64,000 nt of DNA from Bacteroidota bacterium (GTDB taxonomy: Bacteria > Bacteroidota > Ignavibacteria > Ignavibacteriales > Ignavibacteriaceae), in the NCBI GenBank assembly GCA_022564295.1, contig JADFLR010000002.1, positions 161,970 to 225,969 of the forward strand, given 5' to 3'. The position numbers and the translations under genes were made by a program. Below are positions 24,742 to 34,463 of the stretch, one piece after another. The number at the start of each line of letters is the position of its first letter. Position 1 is the stretch's first letter. The notes under the pieces are model-generated. The model saw only the letters and a program-made list of their open reading frames with translations, was not told the DNA's origin and ran no database searches.

Positions 24742-26782
24742 ATTCTACCTTAACATTATCTATGAATTCTATTTCTAGGTTAGAAGGAAGTTCGGAAAAA
24801 GATAAAAATATTAATTCAGGAAAAGAGGAATGAATTAAACGAAACAAGTAAGGTCTGATTGTTGCCGAAGTTATTATTATTGGCTGATAACCAACCATCT
24901 TAAATTTTTCCAATGTTTTTTCTAATTGCAATTTCAAATCATTAAGCAGTTCAGGGCTTAACCCTAATGTTTGCACAGCTTCTTTCTGGTTTTGTAACGC
25001 TTCGGTTATATAAGATTCTAGCTCTTCGCCTATAGCTGCTGCATGAATTATATTATTTTCATCTTTATAGAGCGCAGCAAACGTATCTCCAATTGCATGA
25101 CGCACATATTCGGTTAGTACATCAACATTTTTTGTTACTTTGGAGTAATCAATTAAAGCTTCCAAAATTTGAACAAGGTCTTTAATCGGAATGAGTTCTT
25201 CAAGTAGATTTTGTAAAACTTTCTGTATTGTACCAAGTGATAAAACATCCGGGTTAATATCATCAATAACAGCTGGATAATCTTTCTTCAGATTTTCCAA
25301 TAGTTGTTTAACTGACTGGCGGGATAGGATTTTCTCAAAATTATGTTTTAACGTTTCCTGCAAATGCGTTGATAGAACGGAGATACCATCAACTACGGTA
25401 AATCCAAGTATTTCGGCTTTTTCTTTTTCCGTTTTTGGAATCCAGTAGCTTGGTAAATTAAATGCAGGATCTTTTGTAGGTATTCCATCAAGTGTTTCTG
25501 TTGTCTCTACTCCCGGATTCATTGCCAGGAACCTATCAGTATGAATATCAAAAGTTGCGGCGATAATACCTTTTATTTTTATTATGTAGTTGTTCGGTTC
25601 AAGCTGTAAATTATCGCGTACACGCACAGGCGGAATTAAAACACCGTATTCCAACGCAATGTATTTTCTTGTTGATGCAATTTTCTGAAAAAGATTTCCA
25701 CCCTGACTTTCATCCACCATACTTATTAAGCCGTAGCCAATTTCAATTTCAATTGGATCTACCTGCAGGTATTGTTCTATCTTCTCCTCACCTGGTTCTT
25801 CCGGTGTTTCATCTTCATCGACCCGAAGTAGTTGCTCATCTTTTGCACGCTTAACATAAAATGAACTTACGCCTAATATTAATCCAATGGCAAGAAATGG
25901 AATTGTCGGCATGCCAGGCAAAAAACCAAACAAAATTGCTACAACACCTACAATACCTAAAACCCTAAAATTCTTCAGCAACTGGTTTTTCATTTGTATA
26001 TCGAGCGAAATGCCTGAACCGCTGCGCGTTATAACTAAACCGGCGGATGTTGCAATTAACAATGCAGGAATTTGCGATACCAATCCATCGCCTATAGTAA
26101 GAATGGTATAAGTTTTTAATGATTCACTGATGGGCAGTCCAAGCTGCACAACACCAATAATAAATCCACCAATAATATTGATGATTGTTATTAGCAGTCC
26201 GGCGATTGCATCACCTTTAACAAATTTGCTGGCACCATCCATTGCACCGTAAAACTCTGCTTCTTTACTAATCTCTTCTCTGCGTGCTCGTGCATCATTT
26301 TCATCAATTAAGCCAGAATTTAAATCGGCATCAATCGCCATTTGTTTACCGGGCATAGCATCAAGTGTAAACCTGGCGGCTACTTCAGAAATTCTTCCTG
26401 AACCTTTTACAATTACAATAAACTGGATAATTACAAGAATTATAAATACAATGAATCCTACAACGTAATCTCCGCCAACAACAAAATTTCCAAATGATTC
26501 AATTACTTTACCGGCATATCCATCCATCAATATCAATCTTGTAGAACTAATATTTAATGATAACCTGAAAAGAGTTAGTATTAATAATAAACCGGGAAAT
26601 ATCGAAATATCTAATGGCTTTTTTATGTAAAGTGAGACTACGAATATTAAAATTGCAAGTGTGATGTTAATTGCCAGAAAAAAATCGAGCATTGCTGCCG
26701 GTAAAGGCATCAGCATTAACCCAAGCATCAATAGCAATGCTACGGCAAGAATTATATCGGTATTTTTCTCTAAAATTTTCAT
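24731..26782 (-). CDS. flhA: Flagellar export gate protein FlhA
   Basis: Inner-membrane component of the flagellar export gate. 683 aa; about eight membrane helices in the first 320 residues with the FHIPEP-type region DAMPGKQMAIDADLNSGLI, followed by a cytoplasmic domain that binds chaperone-substrate complexes. Lies between flhB and flhF. Confidence 0.97.
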   Translation of the reverse strand: MKILEKNTDIILAVALLLMLGLMLMPLPAAMLDFFLAINITLAILIFVVSLYIKKPLDISIFPGLLLILTLFRLSLNISSTRLILMDGYAGKVIESFGNFVVGGDYVVGFIVFIILVIIQFIVIVKGSGRISEVAARFTLDAMPGKQMAIDADLNSGLIDENDARARREEISKEAEFYGAMDGASKFVKGDAIAGLLITIINIIGGFIIGVVQLGLPISESLKTYTILTIGDGLVSQIPALLIATSAGLVITRSGSGISLDIQMKNQLLKNFRVLGIVGVVAILFGFLPGMPTIPFLAIGLILGVSSFYVKRAKDEQLLRVDEDETPEEPGEEKIEQYLQVDPIEIEIGYGLISMVDESQGGNLFQKIASTRKYIALEYGVLIPPVRVRDNLQLEPNNYIIKIKGIIAATFDIHTDRFLAMNPGVETTETLDGIPTKDPAFNLPSYWIPKTEKEKAEILGFTVVDGISVLSTHLQETLKHNFEKILSRQSVKQLLENLKKDYPAVIDDINPDVLSLGTIQKVLQNLLEELIPIKDLVQILEALIDYSKVTKNVDVLTEYVRHAIGDTFAALYKDENNIIHAAAIGEELESYITEALQNQKEAVQTLGLSPELLNDLKLQLEKTLEKFKMVGYQPIIITSATIRPYLFRLIHSSFPELIFLSFSELPSNLEIEFIDNVKVEYAS

Positions 26783-26785
26783 AGT

Positions 26786-27871
26786 TTATATAATTCTTCT
26801 GCGCATTCTTTTCTTTTTAGTTTCATAAATATATGCCAGCACTGATGCAACGGAATGGAATAATTCCTGCGGAATAATTTCACCAACATTACAATGTTCA
26901 TAGAGTGCGCGAGCTAATTCTTTGTCTTCGTGAATTGTGATACCATGTTCTTTAGCTACTGATTTTATCTTCTGTGCTAATGTATTTGCTCCTTTGGCAA
27001 CTACTTTTGGTGCAGATTCTTTTTCCATCTCATATTTAAGTGCAACTGCGTAGTGTGTTGGGTTTGTTATAACTACATCGGCATCGGGAATGTTTTGCAT
27101 CATTCTTTTTCTGGATGTTTCGTACTGAATTTTACGAATCCGGCTTTTAACCAACGGATCGCCTTCTGTTTGCTTATTTTCTTCTTTTACTTCCTGCTTT
27201 GTCATCATCATATCTTTATTAAACTTGTGTTTTTGATAAACAAAATCGAATCCTGCAATTATTGCGAAAAGTAGCGCAACTTTCCAAACAAGACCGTAAG
27301 CAGCATCTATCATAAATCTTACAATCTCAATTATTGTTAACTCAACCAAATTGAATGATTGATTTACGTAATCAATTAAAATGAAGTATGAAAAACCACC
27401 TATAATAATTAGTTTAAAAAGAGATTTAGTAATTTCAACAAAGGGGCGGGAAGAAAACATTTTGCTCTTGATGCCTTTTATGATATTGAATTTACTTAAT
27501 TTTGGCATTAATGCTTTAGGACTGATTTTAAAACCAATCTGAAAGAAACTTGCGCCTAATGCAATAACTATTACTGTAAAAAAAATCGGCATCAAAGTGA
27601 TAAAGAAAAATATAACAATCTTATTAATAATTATTGAAATATTATCCATCGTTAAAGTAACTGTATCTAAAGAGCCAAATGTTTGCCGCGCAAATGTAGT
27701 AAACTGATTGCTTATAAAATCTTTTGACATATACAGAACTATTAATCCGGATGAAAAAATTGCAAGGGAATTTATCTCCATACTCTTGGCAACCTGCCCT
27801 TTTTCTCTGCCTTCTAAAAGTTTTTTAGGAGTAGCTTGTTCGGTTTTTTCTTGTCCTTCTACCTCAGCCAT
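26786..27871 (-). CDS. flhB: Flagellar export switch protein FlhB
   Basis: Export-apparatus protein that switches substrate class. 361 aa with four membrane helices and the autocleavage motif NPTH (residues 270-273, in VVITNPTHYAVALKY). The N-terminus GQEKTEQATPKKLLEGREKG is typical. Together with FliK (35170-37443) it controls the change from hook to filament export. Confidence 0.97.
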   Translation of the reverse strand: MAEVEGQEKTEQATPKKLLEGREKGQVAKSMEINSLAIFSSGLIVLYMSKDFISNQFTTFARQTFGSLDTVTLTMDNISIIINKIVIFFFITLMPIFFTVIVIALGASFFQIGFKISPKALMPKLSKFNIIKGIKSKMFSSRPFVEITKSLFKLIIIGGFSYFILIDYVNQSFNLVELTIIEIVRFMIDAAYGLVWKVALLFAIIAGFDFVYQKHKFNKDMMMTKQEVKEENKQTEGDPLVKSRIRKIQYETSRKRMMQNIPDADVVITNPTHYAVALKYEMEKESAPKVVAKGANTLAQKIKSVAKEHGITIHEDKELARALYEHCNVGEIIPQELFHSVASVLAYIYETKKKRMRRRII

Positions 27872-27876
27872 ATATT

Positions 27877-28650
27877 CTAACTCATTGCTCTTATAATTTC
27901 TACTAACTGATTTTCATAATTCTTAAGCAGATTTTTCACCACATAAACATAAATCGGTGCAATACTGGCTAACATCAAAAACCCTAATCCAATTTTTAAT
28001 GGTTGTGTTACAAAGAATACCTGCATTTGCGGAATTACTCTTGCAATGATTCCTTCTGCAATATGAACCAAAAAAAATGAGACTATTATTGGGGAAGCGA
28101 TTTTAAGTGCTATTACAAACACCTGTGCAGAATATTTTATCAACACATCACTTAATGATTGAGTTAAAATAGAACTACCTATAGGTATAGCAAGGAAAGA
28201 AAAAGAAAATCCTTCAATTACATAATGATGACCGTTTATCAATATAAAAACCAATAATGCTGTAAAATACAGTACCTCTCCAACAGCATTTCCGCTAACC
28301 CCTTCTGCAGGATCGAACATATTTGAAATTGCCAATCCCATATCAAATCCGATGAAGGCACCGGCGTATAACACTGCATAAAAAACAAAGTTAAGCATAA
28401 ATCCTAAAACCAATCCTGTAAGTATTTCCTTTATTGCACTTACTACAAGAAACCAAAGAGATAATTCAATTTGAATATTGGAAGTATCGATAGTAAGAAA
28501 TAACAAGTAAGCTATAAACAGCGATAAGAAAAGTTTGACGAGAACGGGTAATGCTTTATTACCAAATATCGGTGCTGAAATAAAAGCCCCGGTAATTCTA
28601 ATCGTAATGAGCAGAACCAAAACAAAATCGGTCATTAATATTTCGCTCAT
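27877..28650 (-). CDS. fliR: Flagellar export protein FliR
   Basis: Inner-membrane export-gate component, 257 aa with about six membrane helices; typical segments are RITGAFISAPIFGNKALP and a later region with GVSGNAVGE. The start overlaps the fliQ stop (ATGA). Confidence 0.95.
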   Translation of the reverse strand: MSEILMTDFVLVLLITIRITGAFISAPIFGNKALPVLVKLFLSLFIAYLLFLTIDTSNIQIELSLWFLVVSAIKEILTGLVLGFMLNFVFYAVLYAGAFIGFDMGLAISNMFDPAEGVSGNAVGEVLYFTALLVFILINGHHYVIEGFSFSFLAIPIGSSILTQSLSDVLIKYSAQVFVIALKIASPIIVSFFLVHIAEGIIARVIPQMQVFFVTQPLKIGLGFLMLASIAPIYVYVVKNLLKNYENQLVEIIRAMS

Positions 28651-28916
28651 TTTGAAACTGTAGAGATCATTGTGAAAATTTTAATTGCGGTGGTGAGTAC
28701 TTTATCAAGCATCCATGGTAGAAAAAAAACTATAGCAAGAGCAGTCACCATTATTTTAGGAACGAATGTAAGTGTCATTTCCTGAATAGATGTAGCTGCC
28801 TGAAAAATTGAAATAGCAACACCAACTAACAGAGATAGACCAAGAACCGGAAGCAATACTAAAAAAGAAGTGTAAAAAACTTCAGAAAGAATTTCTATAA
28901 CCAAACTTTCAGTCAT
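28647..28916 (-). CDS. fliQ: Flagellar export protein FliQ
   Basis: Export-gate component of 89 aa with two membrane helices and the typical ISIFQAATSIQEMTLTFVPK loop. It starts immediately after the fliP stop. Confidence 0.96.
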   Translation of the reverse strand: MTESLVIEILSEVFYTSFLVLLPVLGLSLLVGVAISIFQAATSIQEMTLTFVPKIMVTALAIVFFLPWMLDKVLTTAIKIFTMISTVSK

Positions 28917-29672
28917 CTATGAAAAACTCCTTACTAATGAACCTACAATTAAATTCCATCCATCAACTAATACAAAAAGTAATATTTTAAATGGCAATGA
29001 AATCAGCATTGGCGGCAGCATCATCATTCCCATTGACATGAGAATACTTGCTATTATCATATCGACCATAACAAACGGAATAAAAAGGAAAAATCCTATA
29101 ATGAATCCTGCTCTTAACTCACTTAAAGCAAATGCCGGAACTAACACGTAAGTAGGTAAATCTTCACGATTTTCAGGTCTTTCTAAATTTGATAAACCTA
29201 TAAATAACGCAAGGTCTTCATCTCTTACATTCCTAAACATAAACTCTCTTATTGGTTCCACCCCTCTATTGTATGCTTCTTCCAGGGTTATTTTACCGTC
29301 CATCATCGGTTTTAATGCTTCATCGTTTACCTTGTTCCATGTTGGTGCCATTATAAAAAACGTTATGAAGAGTGCAATACCCGCAAGTAACTGCCCTGGA
29401 GGCATTTGTTGGGTTCCGAGCGCACTTTTTAAAAAGTGAAACGCTATAATTAATCTCAAATATGAAGTTGTCATAATTAATAGGGAAGGTGCCAAAGATA
29501 ATATTGTCATCAACAATAATATTTGCAAAGTAACCGAAACGTCTTGCGGGCTGTCGCTAGTGCCTACATCAATACCAATTTTAGGAAAAGGGATTGTTTG
29601 ATTTTGTTGTTGTGCGATAACAGCATCGGCAATTACCAGCAAGAAAAAAATGATTATAATTTTTCTTTTCAT
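28917..29672 (-). CDS. fliP: Flagellar export protein FliP
   Basis: Export-gate core component, 251 aa, with a cleavable signal peptide (1-20) and four further membrane segments. Typical sequences are TSYLRLIIAFHFLKSALGTQ, MPPGQLLAGIALFITFFIM and LPFKILLFVLVDGWNLI. A 76-bp gap separates it from fliO. Confidence 0.97.
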   Translation of the reverse strand: MKRKIIIIFFLLVIADAVIAQQQNQTIPFPKIGIDVGTSDSPQDVSVTLQILLLMTILSLAPSLLIMTTSYLRLIIAFHFLKSALGTQQMPPGQLLAGIALFITFFIMAPTWNKVNDEALKPMMDGKITLEEAYNRGVEPIREFMFRNVRDEDLALFIGLSNLERPENREDLPTYVLVPAFALSELRAGFIIGFFLFIPFVMVDMIIASILMSMGMMMLPPMLISLPFKILLFVLVDGWNLIVGSLVRSFS

Positions 29673-29748
29673 TTCATCCGTTTATAATTATTTGTTTCTG
29701 TTAGAATGAACTGGCATTAGAATCATCTTCTTTTATGTGAATAATTTC

Positions 29749-30096
29749 TCATGCTCGTTTCATCCCGATATTTTTCTTAAGCACAGCAAAAAAGCTTTCA
29801 TCTTCCTGAAGAGTTGCAGTTGCGGTTCTGTCATCTTCCGGTAATTCGAATTCTTTGAGCAGGGTTATGGAGTTTTCACTAAGACCAAGCACAAGTAATT
29901 TATCTTCTACCCTTATAACAGAAATAAACTTCTTTGGCATTATCATCTTATTATTTAATACCCGAATTTTCAGAATACCCGAATCTTTTCCCTTACCGCG
30001 AAACGAATATTTTCTTAATAACATCATAGCTCCGAAAAGTAATCCGAGAATAAGAATAAGAGGAAGAAGAGCTTTCAGTAGATCGGATACCGACAT
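29749..30096 (-). CDS. fliO: Flagellar protein FliO
   Basis: A 115-aa protein with one N-terminal membrane helix (about 8-27), a positively charged stretch, then a small beta domain (FISVIRVEDKLLVLGLSENSITLL). This matches FliO, which helps assemble FliP. The family is poorly conserved; position between fliN and fliP supports the call. Confidence 0.88.
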   Translation of the reverse strand: MSVSDLLKALLPLILILGLLFGAMMLLRKYSFRGKGKDSGILKIRVLNNKMIMPKKFISVIRVEDKLLVLGLSENSITLLKEFELPEDDRTATATLQEDESFFAVLKKNIGMKRA

Positions 30097-30098
30097 AT

Positions 30099-30515
30099 TT
30101 AGATTCCTTCTAACCGGCTCTTTGCTTCAAGCAGATTTGTAATTCTTATTCCAAAGTGTTTATCGATAACTACAACTTCACCTTCGGCTATTTTTTTGTT
30201 GTTAGCATATATCTCAACAGGTTCGCTGGCTAATTTATCCAGTTCAATAACATAACCTCTTTCTAAATCGAGAACATCTTTCACTTTCATTTGCGTTCTG
30301 CCAAGTTCTATATAAATATTAAGCAATAAATCTTCTAGCAGCGATAATTTTTCACCGCTAATATCATTACCGCTTAAGAGTGTTTCATCAAACTCTTCAA
30401 AATTTGCAGTTGCTCCCTCTGCTGATTTTGTTAAAACATCTTGCTTTGCTTTCTTGGAAGCACCTGGAGCGTCGCTGCTTATTTCTTCACTTTCATTTAA
30501 TGTGTTTTCAGCCAT
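30099..30515 (-). CDS. fliN: Flagellar motor switch protein FliN
   Basis: Lower C-ring protein, 138 aa. The N-terminal 60 residues are low-complexity. The C-terminal SpoA domain (LLNIYIELGRTQMKVKDVL, then IYANNKKIAEGEVVVIDKH and GIRITNL) is typical. It lies 3 bp after fliM. Confidence 0.96.
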   Translation of the reverse strand: MAENTLNESEEISSDAPGASKKAKQDVLTKSAEGATANFEEFDETLLSGNDISGEKLSLLEDLLLNIYIELGRTQMKVKDVLDLERGYVIELDKLASEPVEIYANNKKIAEGEVVVIDKHFGIRITNLLEAKSRLEGI

Positions 30516-30518
30516 AGT

Positions 30519-31493
30519 TTAAACCTGTAAATTATTTTTATTTGATTTTAATTTTCTTGTAATTTTAATTGCTTTATGGTCATTAAGAATTCCAACACGA
30601 CCATAGAAAAAAGTTTCGCTAGATACTTTTATTATCTGCTCATCGGTTATTTTGGTTTGAAGTCTGATTACATCACCTTCATTAAGTTCCAATAATTCTT
30701 TTACAGTAATTTTCGACCTGCCAAACTCAACAACAACCGGCAGCAATGCTTCCTGCAAATGAAGTGTTAACAATTCACGCGAAGTATAACCGTCGTAGAT
30801 TGCAGGACGAATTGATGACAGTTTTTGCACAGATAATTTGGATAAAATTGTATCGAACGCGTATGTAGCGAAGCAGATGTTCATTGGATATGACTGTTCA
30901 CCGATTGAGATATCGAAACTAATTAGCAGAACTGATTCACTCTGCGAGGTGATCTGTGCAAAATCGATATCAGCTTCAAAACGATCTATAACGAATTCAA
31001 AATCATCTATTGCCTGCCAGGCATCCTTTAAGTCATTCATCAAATGACTGGTAACATCTTCCAAAACCTTTTGTTCTATTGCCGTTATTACTTTGCTTTC
31101 TTTTTTACCGGTCCCCGAACCACCAAGTAATCGTTCGACAAGATTAAGAGCCAGATCAACGTTTAATTCAAGCAACCCTTTTATATCTGTATTTTTTAAT
31201 TTGAAAGTGTACAAGCAAGCAGGACTTGGTACTGCTAGAATATATTCCGAATAATAAATTTGATCGACTGCCGTTACTTTAACATTAAGCATCGTCTGAA
31301 GTTTTGAAACAAGGTATGAACCAAATGAATCGCTTAGTGTTTCGTGAATGCTGCGTAATATCTTTAGCTGATTCTTTGAAATTCTATTCGGTAAACGAAA
31401 GTCGTACGGGATAGGTCCCTTATCCTGCGAAAGGTTTTTATCGGATTTATTTATTAACCTTTCAACTTCCTTTTCTGAAAATCCTTCTGCCAT
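30519..31493 (-). CDS. fliM: Flagellar motor switch protein FliM
   Basis: Middle C-ring protein, 324 aa. It has the family segment PYDFRLPNRISKNQLKILRSIHE, the CheC-like middle domain and a SpoA C-terminal domain (VVEFGRSKITVKELLELNEGDVIRL). The extreme N-terminus (GFSEKEVERLINKSD) is a variant of the CheY-binding peptide LSQDEIDALL. A CheY-like partner may therefore exist outside this window. Confidence 0.96.
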   Translation of the reverse strand: MAEGFSEKEVERLINKSDKNLSQDKGPIPYDFRLPNRISKNQLKILRSIHETLSDSFGSYLVSKLQTMLNVKVTAVDQIYYSEYILAVPSPACLYTFKLKNTDIKGLLELNVDLALNLVERLLGGSGTGKKESKVITAIEQKVLEDVTSHLMNDLKDAWQAIDDFEFVIDRFEADIDFAQITSQSESVLLISFDISIGEQSYPMNICFATYAFDTILSKLSVQKLSSIRPAIYDGYTSRELLTLHLQEALLPVVVEFGRSKITVKELLELNEGDVIRLQTKITDEQIIKVSSETFFYGRVGILNDHKAIKITRKLKSNKNNLQV

Positions 31494-31495
31494 AA

Positions 31496-32050
31496 CTATT
31501 GAATTATATATTTGCTGAAATAAATTTTATTTACTTTTATACTTGGTATCAGTTTTCTAACTTTTTCTGAAATCTCCATTTTCAAAGAGTCTCTGAAAGC
31601 AATACTGTTTAATTGAGAAATTGTTTTGCTGGCTAAAGTTGATATTATCATATCACGAATAACAATATTTTTTTCCTTCATTGCCTCTTTGTTTTCTTCA
31701 CTCTTTAAATCAAACCCAATAGAAGTTAAAAGTAATCTTTTACCTTGAGTGTTAGCTGGATTGACGATTACATCTTCTTCTATATAAACAAATTCTCCAA
31801 GATTACTTTCAGATGAAGAATGGTCATAAGAACTCCCTTCTTCTGAGATTTGATCTGCATTATTTATCTGCTGATCACCCTGATTCCATTTATTAAGAAG
31901 AAAATTTGCTGTGACGAAATAAACAACAACTAATTGAAGCATAAAAAGAGGAATTCCAAACAAAAGAATTTTAATATTAAATTTTGATTTCTTTTCTGGT
32001 GAATCAATTTCTTCAGGTGATTCAATTTTTTCAGGTTTCTCTTTTGCCAT
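31496..32050 (-). CDS. fliL: Flagellar basal-body protein FliL
   Basis: A stator-associated membrane protein, about 184 aa. The ATG at 32050 (MAKEKPEKIE) is preferred over one 16 codons upstream because it resembles FliL starts and has a GAGAG ribosome-like site. One membrane helix (about 28-50 from that start) is followed by a periplasmic domain with EDVIVNPANTQGKRLLLTSIGF and a C-terminal VNKIYFSKYIIQ. It begins a block fliL-fliM-fliN-fliO after the flgE terminator. Confidence 0.9.
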   Translation of the reverse strand: MAKEKPEKIESPEEIDSPEKKSKFNIKILLFGIPLFMLQLVVVYFVTANFLLNKWNQGDQQINNADQISEEGSSYDHSSSESNLGEFVYIEEDVIVNPANTQGKRLLLTSIGFDLKSEENKEAMKEKNIVIRDMIISTLASKTISQLNSIAFRDSLKMEISEKVRKLIPSIKVNKIYFSKYIIQ

Positions 32051-32267
32051 ATTACTCTCGAAAAATATTTTAGTGCAATAATTCAATTGATATGCCATTG
32101 ATAAAGTGATGAAAATTGGCTTAATGAGTTAAGAATTGAAAATTTTATGGTTATTATTATGCAGTTGGTCGAAAATACGAATTGAAAAAGTTTGTTCAAT
32201 TAAAGAGGTTCACTTTTATTAATAAGATTTTCTATAAAAAGAGGATTGCAGGTTTGAGGGAGTTTGT

Positions 32268-32298
32268 AAAAAAAAGGAGCACCATTTTCAGGTACTCC
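32268..32298 (-). terminator. Rho-independent terminator after flgE
   Basis: On the minus strand an 8-bp stem (GGAGUACC with GGUGCUCC, one G-U pair) and a 7-nt loop are followed by eight U residues. It lies 27 bp after the flgE stop and before fliL, so fliL and the genes below it need either read-through or their own promoter. Confidence 0.8.
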
Positions 32299-32324
32299 TC
32301 CGAACCGTTCGATGATGAGGTATT

Positions 32325-33989
32325 TTATCGAACGAGATTGATCGTTTCCTGCAAAATAGTATCCGCGGTGGTTATTACACGGGCGTTTGCCTGAAAGCCG
32401 CGCTGCGCAATAATCATCTCAATAAATTCTGCGGAAAGATCAACATTGGATTGTTCGAGTGCACCAGATTGCACTACAGTGCCTGACTCAGCACCCAACG
32501 TTGAGATTATAACATCTCCGGAGTTTGGTTGGGCTGAGAACATATTCTCACCTACGCTCGAAAGACTTTGAACATTAGCGAAATTAGCCACCATCAACTG
32601 TGCTAAAGTTCTTGAAGTACCATTCGAGAATATTCCATTAATATTACCGTATTGATCAATTTGAATATCATTAAGTACTGCAGAAGCAGCACCATCCTGA
32701 CTTAGTGCCAATATTTTAGAATCTGATGATGTTTGGGTTAAACCATCGAAATCAGTTCCAAAATTTAATCCTACATTCAACGTATCAGCACCGCCTTTAG
32801 GATCAAATGTTAGATGAGGATCAGAAGGTGTTATATTTCCGGGACTTATAGAACCATCACTATTAAATAATATGGTTCCGGTTAAAGATTCTTCATTTCC
32901 CGAAGCTGTGCTACTGCCGGGAACGCTGGCTACGTATAGCCATTGGTTGTCACCAATCTTTGTAAACTTAACCGTTACTAGATGCGAATTTCCTAAAGAA
33001 TCGAAAACATTAATAGAACCACTAACGATATTGGGTTCTCTATCTTCATCTGCTGAAATGCTTAATGTGGTTGCACTTGTATTCTGTGTAGATGTTGTGG
33101 AATCAAAAACAAAATCCAAATTTTCATTAACTAAATTCACCCTGTTATTTACTCCATCGAAAAGAGCAATACTTGCTGCATCCATAACAAAATTTCTATT
33201 TCCGTCATCTTCAAATTGAATTGGAGAAATACTTCCCGAACCAACTGAAACAGGCGGATTTGAAGAATCAAATACTTCCCAGGCTAAATCGTATTCATTT
33301 GGATTTGCTGTTTTAGTATATGTGAGAACAAAATCATAAGAATCTCCAAAATCATTATAAATAGTTGAATTAACTAAAAATGGTCCGGGTAAATCAGAAT
33401 CGATATTTCCTTTTTGAATTACTTCTTCTGTGCGGGTAAGGACTGAATCACTCTCAAGATTACCGCCCCAGTTAACTTCGGTTGTTGCAACTGCAGGTAT
33501 TTTCATATTTGTATCAATAATGATATCCTCAAGATTGTTACCTGAAGGAATTAAACCATCAACAGCTATTTTACCCTGAACGATAGCTCCGTTTTGTGAG
33601 CTGACTAACTGACCGTTTGCATCAAACTGAAAAGAACCTGCTCGCGTATATAAATTATTTCCATTCGACTTAAGTATGAAAAGCCCGGGTCCTTGCAATG
33701 CTAGATCGGTTGTAATTCCGGTATTAATCAGCGAACCTTGTGTCCAATTACGATCGATTGAACTAACTTTTACACCTAGCCCTACCTGAAAAGGATTTGT
33801 TCCGCCGTTAGAATCTGTAGGTCGGCTGCCTGACCGGACAAACTGGTTGAGAGCATCGCTGAAAAGTATTCTGGATCTTTTAAAACCGAGGGTACTAACG
33901 TTAGCAATATTGTTGCCAACAATATCTAACATTCCCTGGTGATTGCGTAAACCGGAAAAACCGGTAAACAGTGATAAGGAAAGTGCCAT
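32325..33989 (-). CDS. flgE: Flagellar hook protein FlgE
   Basis: Hook subunit of 554 aa. It has the rod/hook N-terminus (SLSLFTGFSGLRNHQGMLDI, VGNNIANVSTLGFKRSR), the hook D2-type regions, and the C-terminus SNVDLSAEFIEMIIAQRGFQ. Its ribosome site is excellent (TTAGGAGG), and its leader holds two hairpins (34021-34076). A terminator follows. Confidence 0.97.
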   Translation of the reverse strand: MALSLSLFTGFSGLRNHQGMLDIVGNNIANVSTLGFKRSRILFSDALNQFVRSGSRPTDSNGGTNPFQVGLGVKVSSIDRNWTQGSLINTGITTDLALQGPGLFILKSNGNNLYTRAGSFQFDANGQLVSSQNGAIVQGKIAVDGLIPSGNNLEDIIIDTNMKIPAVATTEVNWGGNLESDSVLTRTEEVIQKGNIDSDLPGPFLVNSTIYNDFGDSYDFVLTYTKTANPNEYDLAWEVFDSSNPPVSVGSGSISPIQFEDDGNRNFVMDAASIALFDGVNNRVNLVNENLDFVFDSTTSTQNTSATTLSISADEDREPNIVSGSINVFDSLGNSHLVTVKFTKIGDNQWLYVASVPGSSTASGNEESLTGTILFNSDGSISPGNITPSDPHLTFDPKGGADTLNVGLNFGTDFDGLTQTSSDSKILALSQDGAASAVLNDIQIDQYGNINGIFSNGTSRTLAQLMVANFANVQSLSSVGENMFSAQPNSGDVIISTLGAESGTVVQSGALEQSNVDLSAEFIEMIIAQRGFQANARVITTADTILQETINLVR

Positions 33990-34020
33990 TTCGACCTCCT
34001 AAGGTTGAATTATAATTGAA

Positions 34021-34076
34021 TGATCCGGCTTCTGTCAGTCCGCCAGATCAAGAGCGTCCTTAAAAGGTCCCGCTCT
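34021..34076 (-). promoter_or_regulatory. Two adjacent hairpins in the flgE leader
   Basis: Upstream of the flgE ribosome site, on the minus strand, the arms AGAGCG and CGCUCU (34071-34076 and 34051-34056) enclose a second small stem (CCUU-UU-AAGG). The adjacent arms UGAUCUGGC and GCCGGAUCA (34042-34050 and 34021-34029, one G-U pair) form a 9-bp stem. There is no U tract after either, so they are not terminators. Several GGA motifs lie in loops or bulges. A regulatory role is inference. Confidence 0.5.
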
Positions 34077-34085
34077 GTTATTTAA

Positions 34086-34463
34086 TTAAGTAAATACTAC
34101 GCTGTCAATATTCGTAAAAATATTATTCGATTCTTCACTTATACTCATTGCCGTAATAACCGTTCTGTTTGGTATGTTTATTATAAAGGCTTTATCATCC
34201 ATCATAACCAGTGATTCTTTTGCTCCCTTTTCTTCAGCTTTCTCAATTGCATTTTCAATTTTAGCGATTTCATTTTCACTTAACTTTATATTTCTTGCTT
34301 CTAATCGTTTCATTGCGTGTCCTGAAAATTTTAACTTTGAAAGCTCTTTACGGAAAATTATATCAAAACTATCGGTTGATGGTTTTAAATTATTTCCAGA
34401 TAATTTTTTATCGTCAACAACCGGCAGAAACGGAACTGATATACCATTAACTTCAGGCATCAT
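34086..34463 (-). CDS. TIGR02530-type flagellar operon protein
   Basis: A 125-aa protein with the pattern FSGHAMKRLEARNIKLSE, then IENAIEKAEEKGAKESLVMM and IINIPNRTVITAM, which I recognise as the small flagellar-operon family usually found between flgD and flgE. The precise function is not established. It overlaps the flgD stop (ATGA) and lies upstream of flgE. Confidence 0.85.
   Translation of the reverse strand: MMPEVNGISVPFLPVVDDKKLSGNNLKPSTDSFDIIFRKELSKLKFSGHAMKRLEARNIKLSENEIAKIENAIEKAEEKGAKESLVMMDDKAFIINIPNRTVITAMSISEESNNIFTNIDSVVFT

Noticed and set aside
34021..34076. Terminator reading of the two flgE-leader hairpins
   Set aside because: No U tract follows either stem, and a strong ribosome site and flgE follow.
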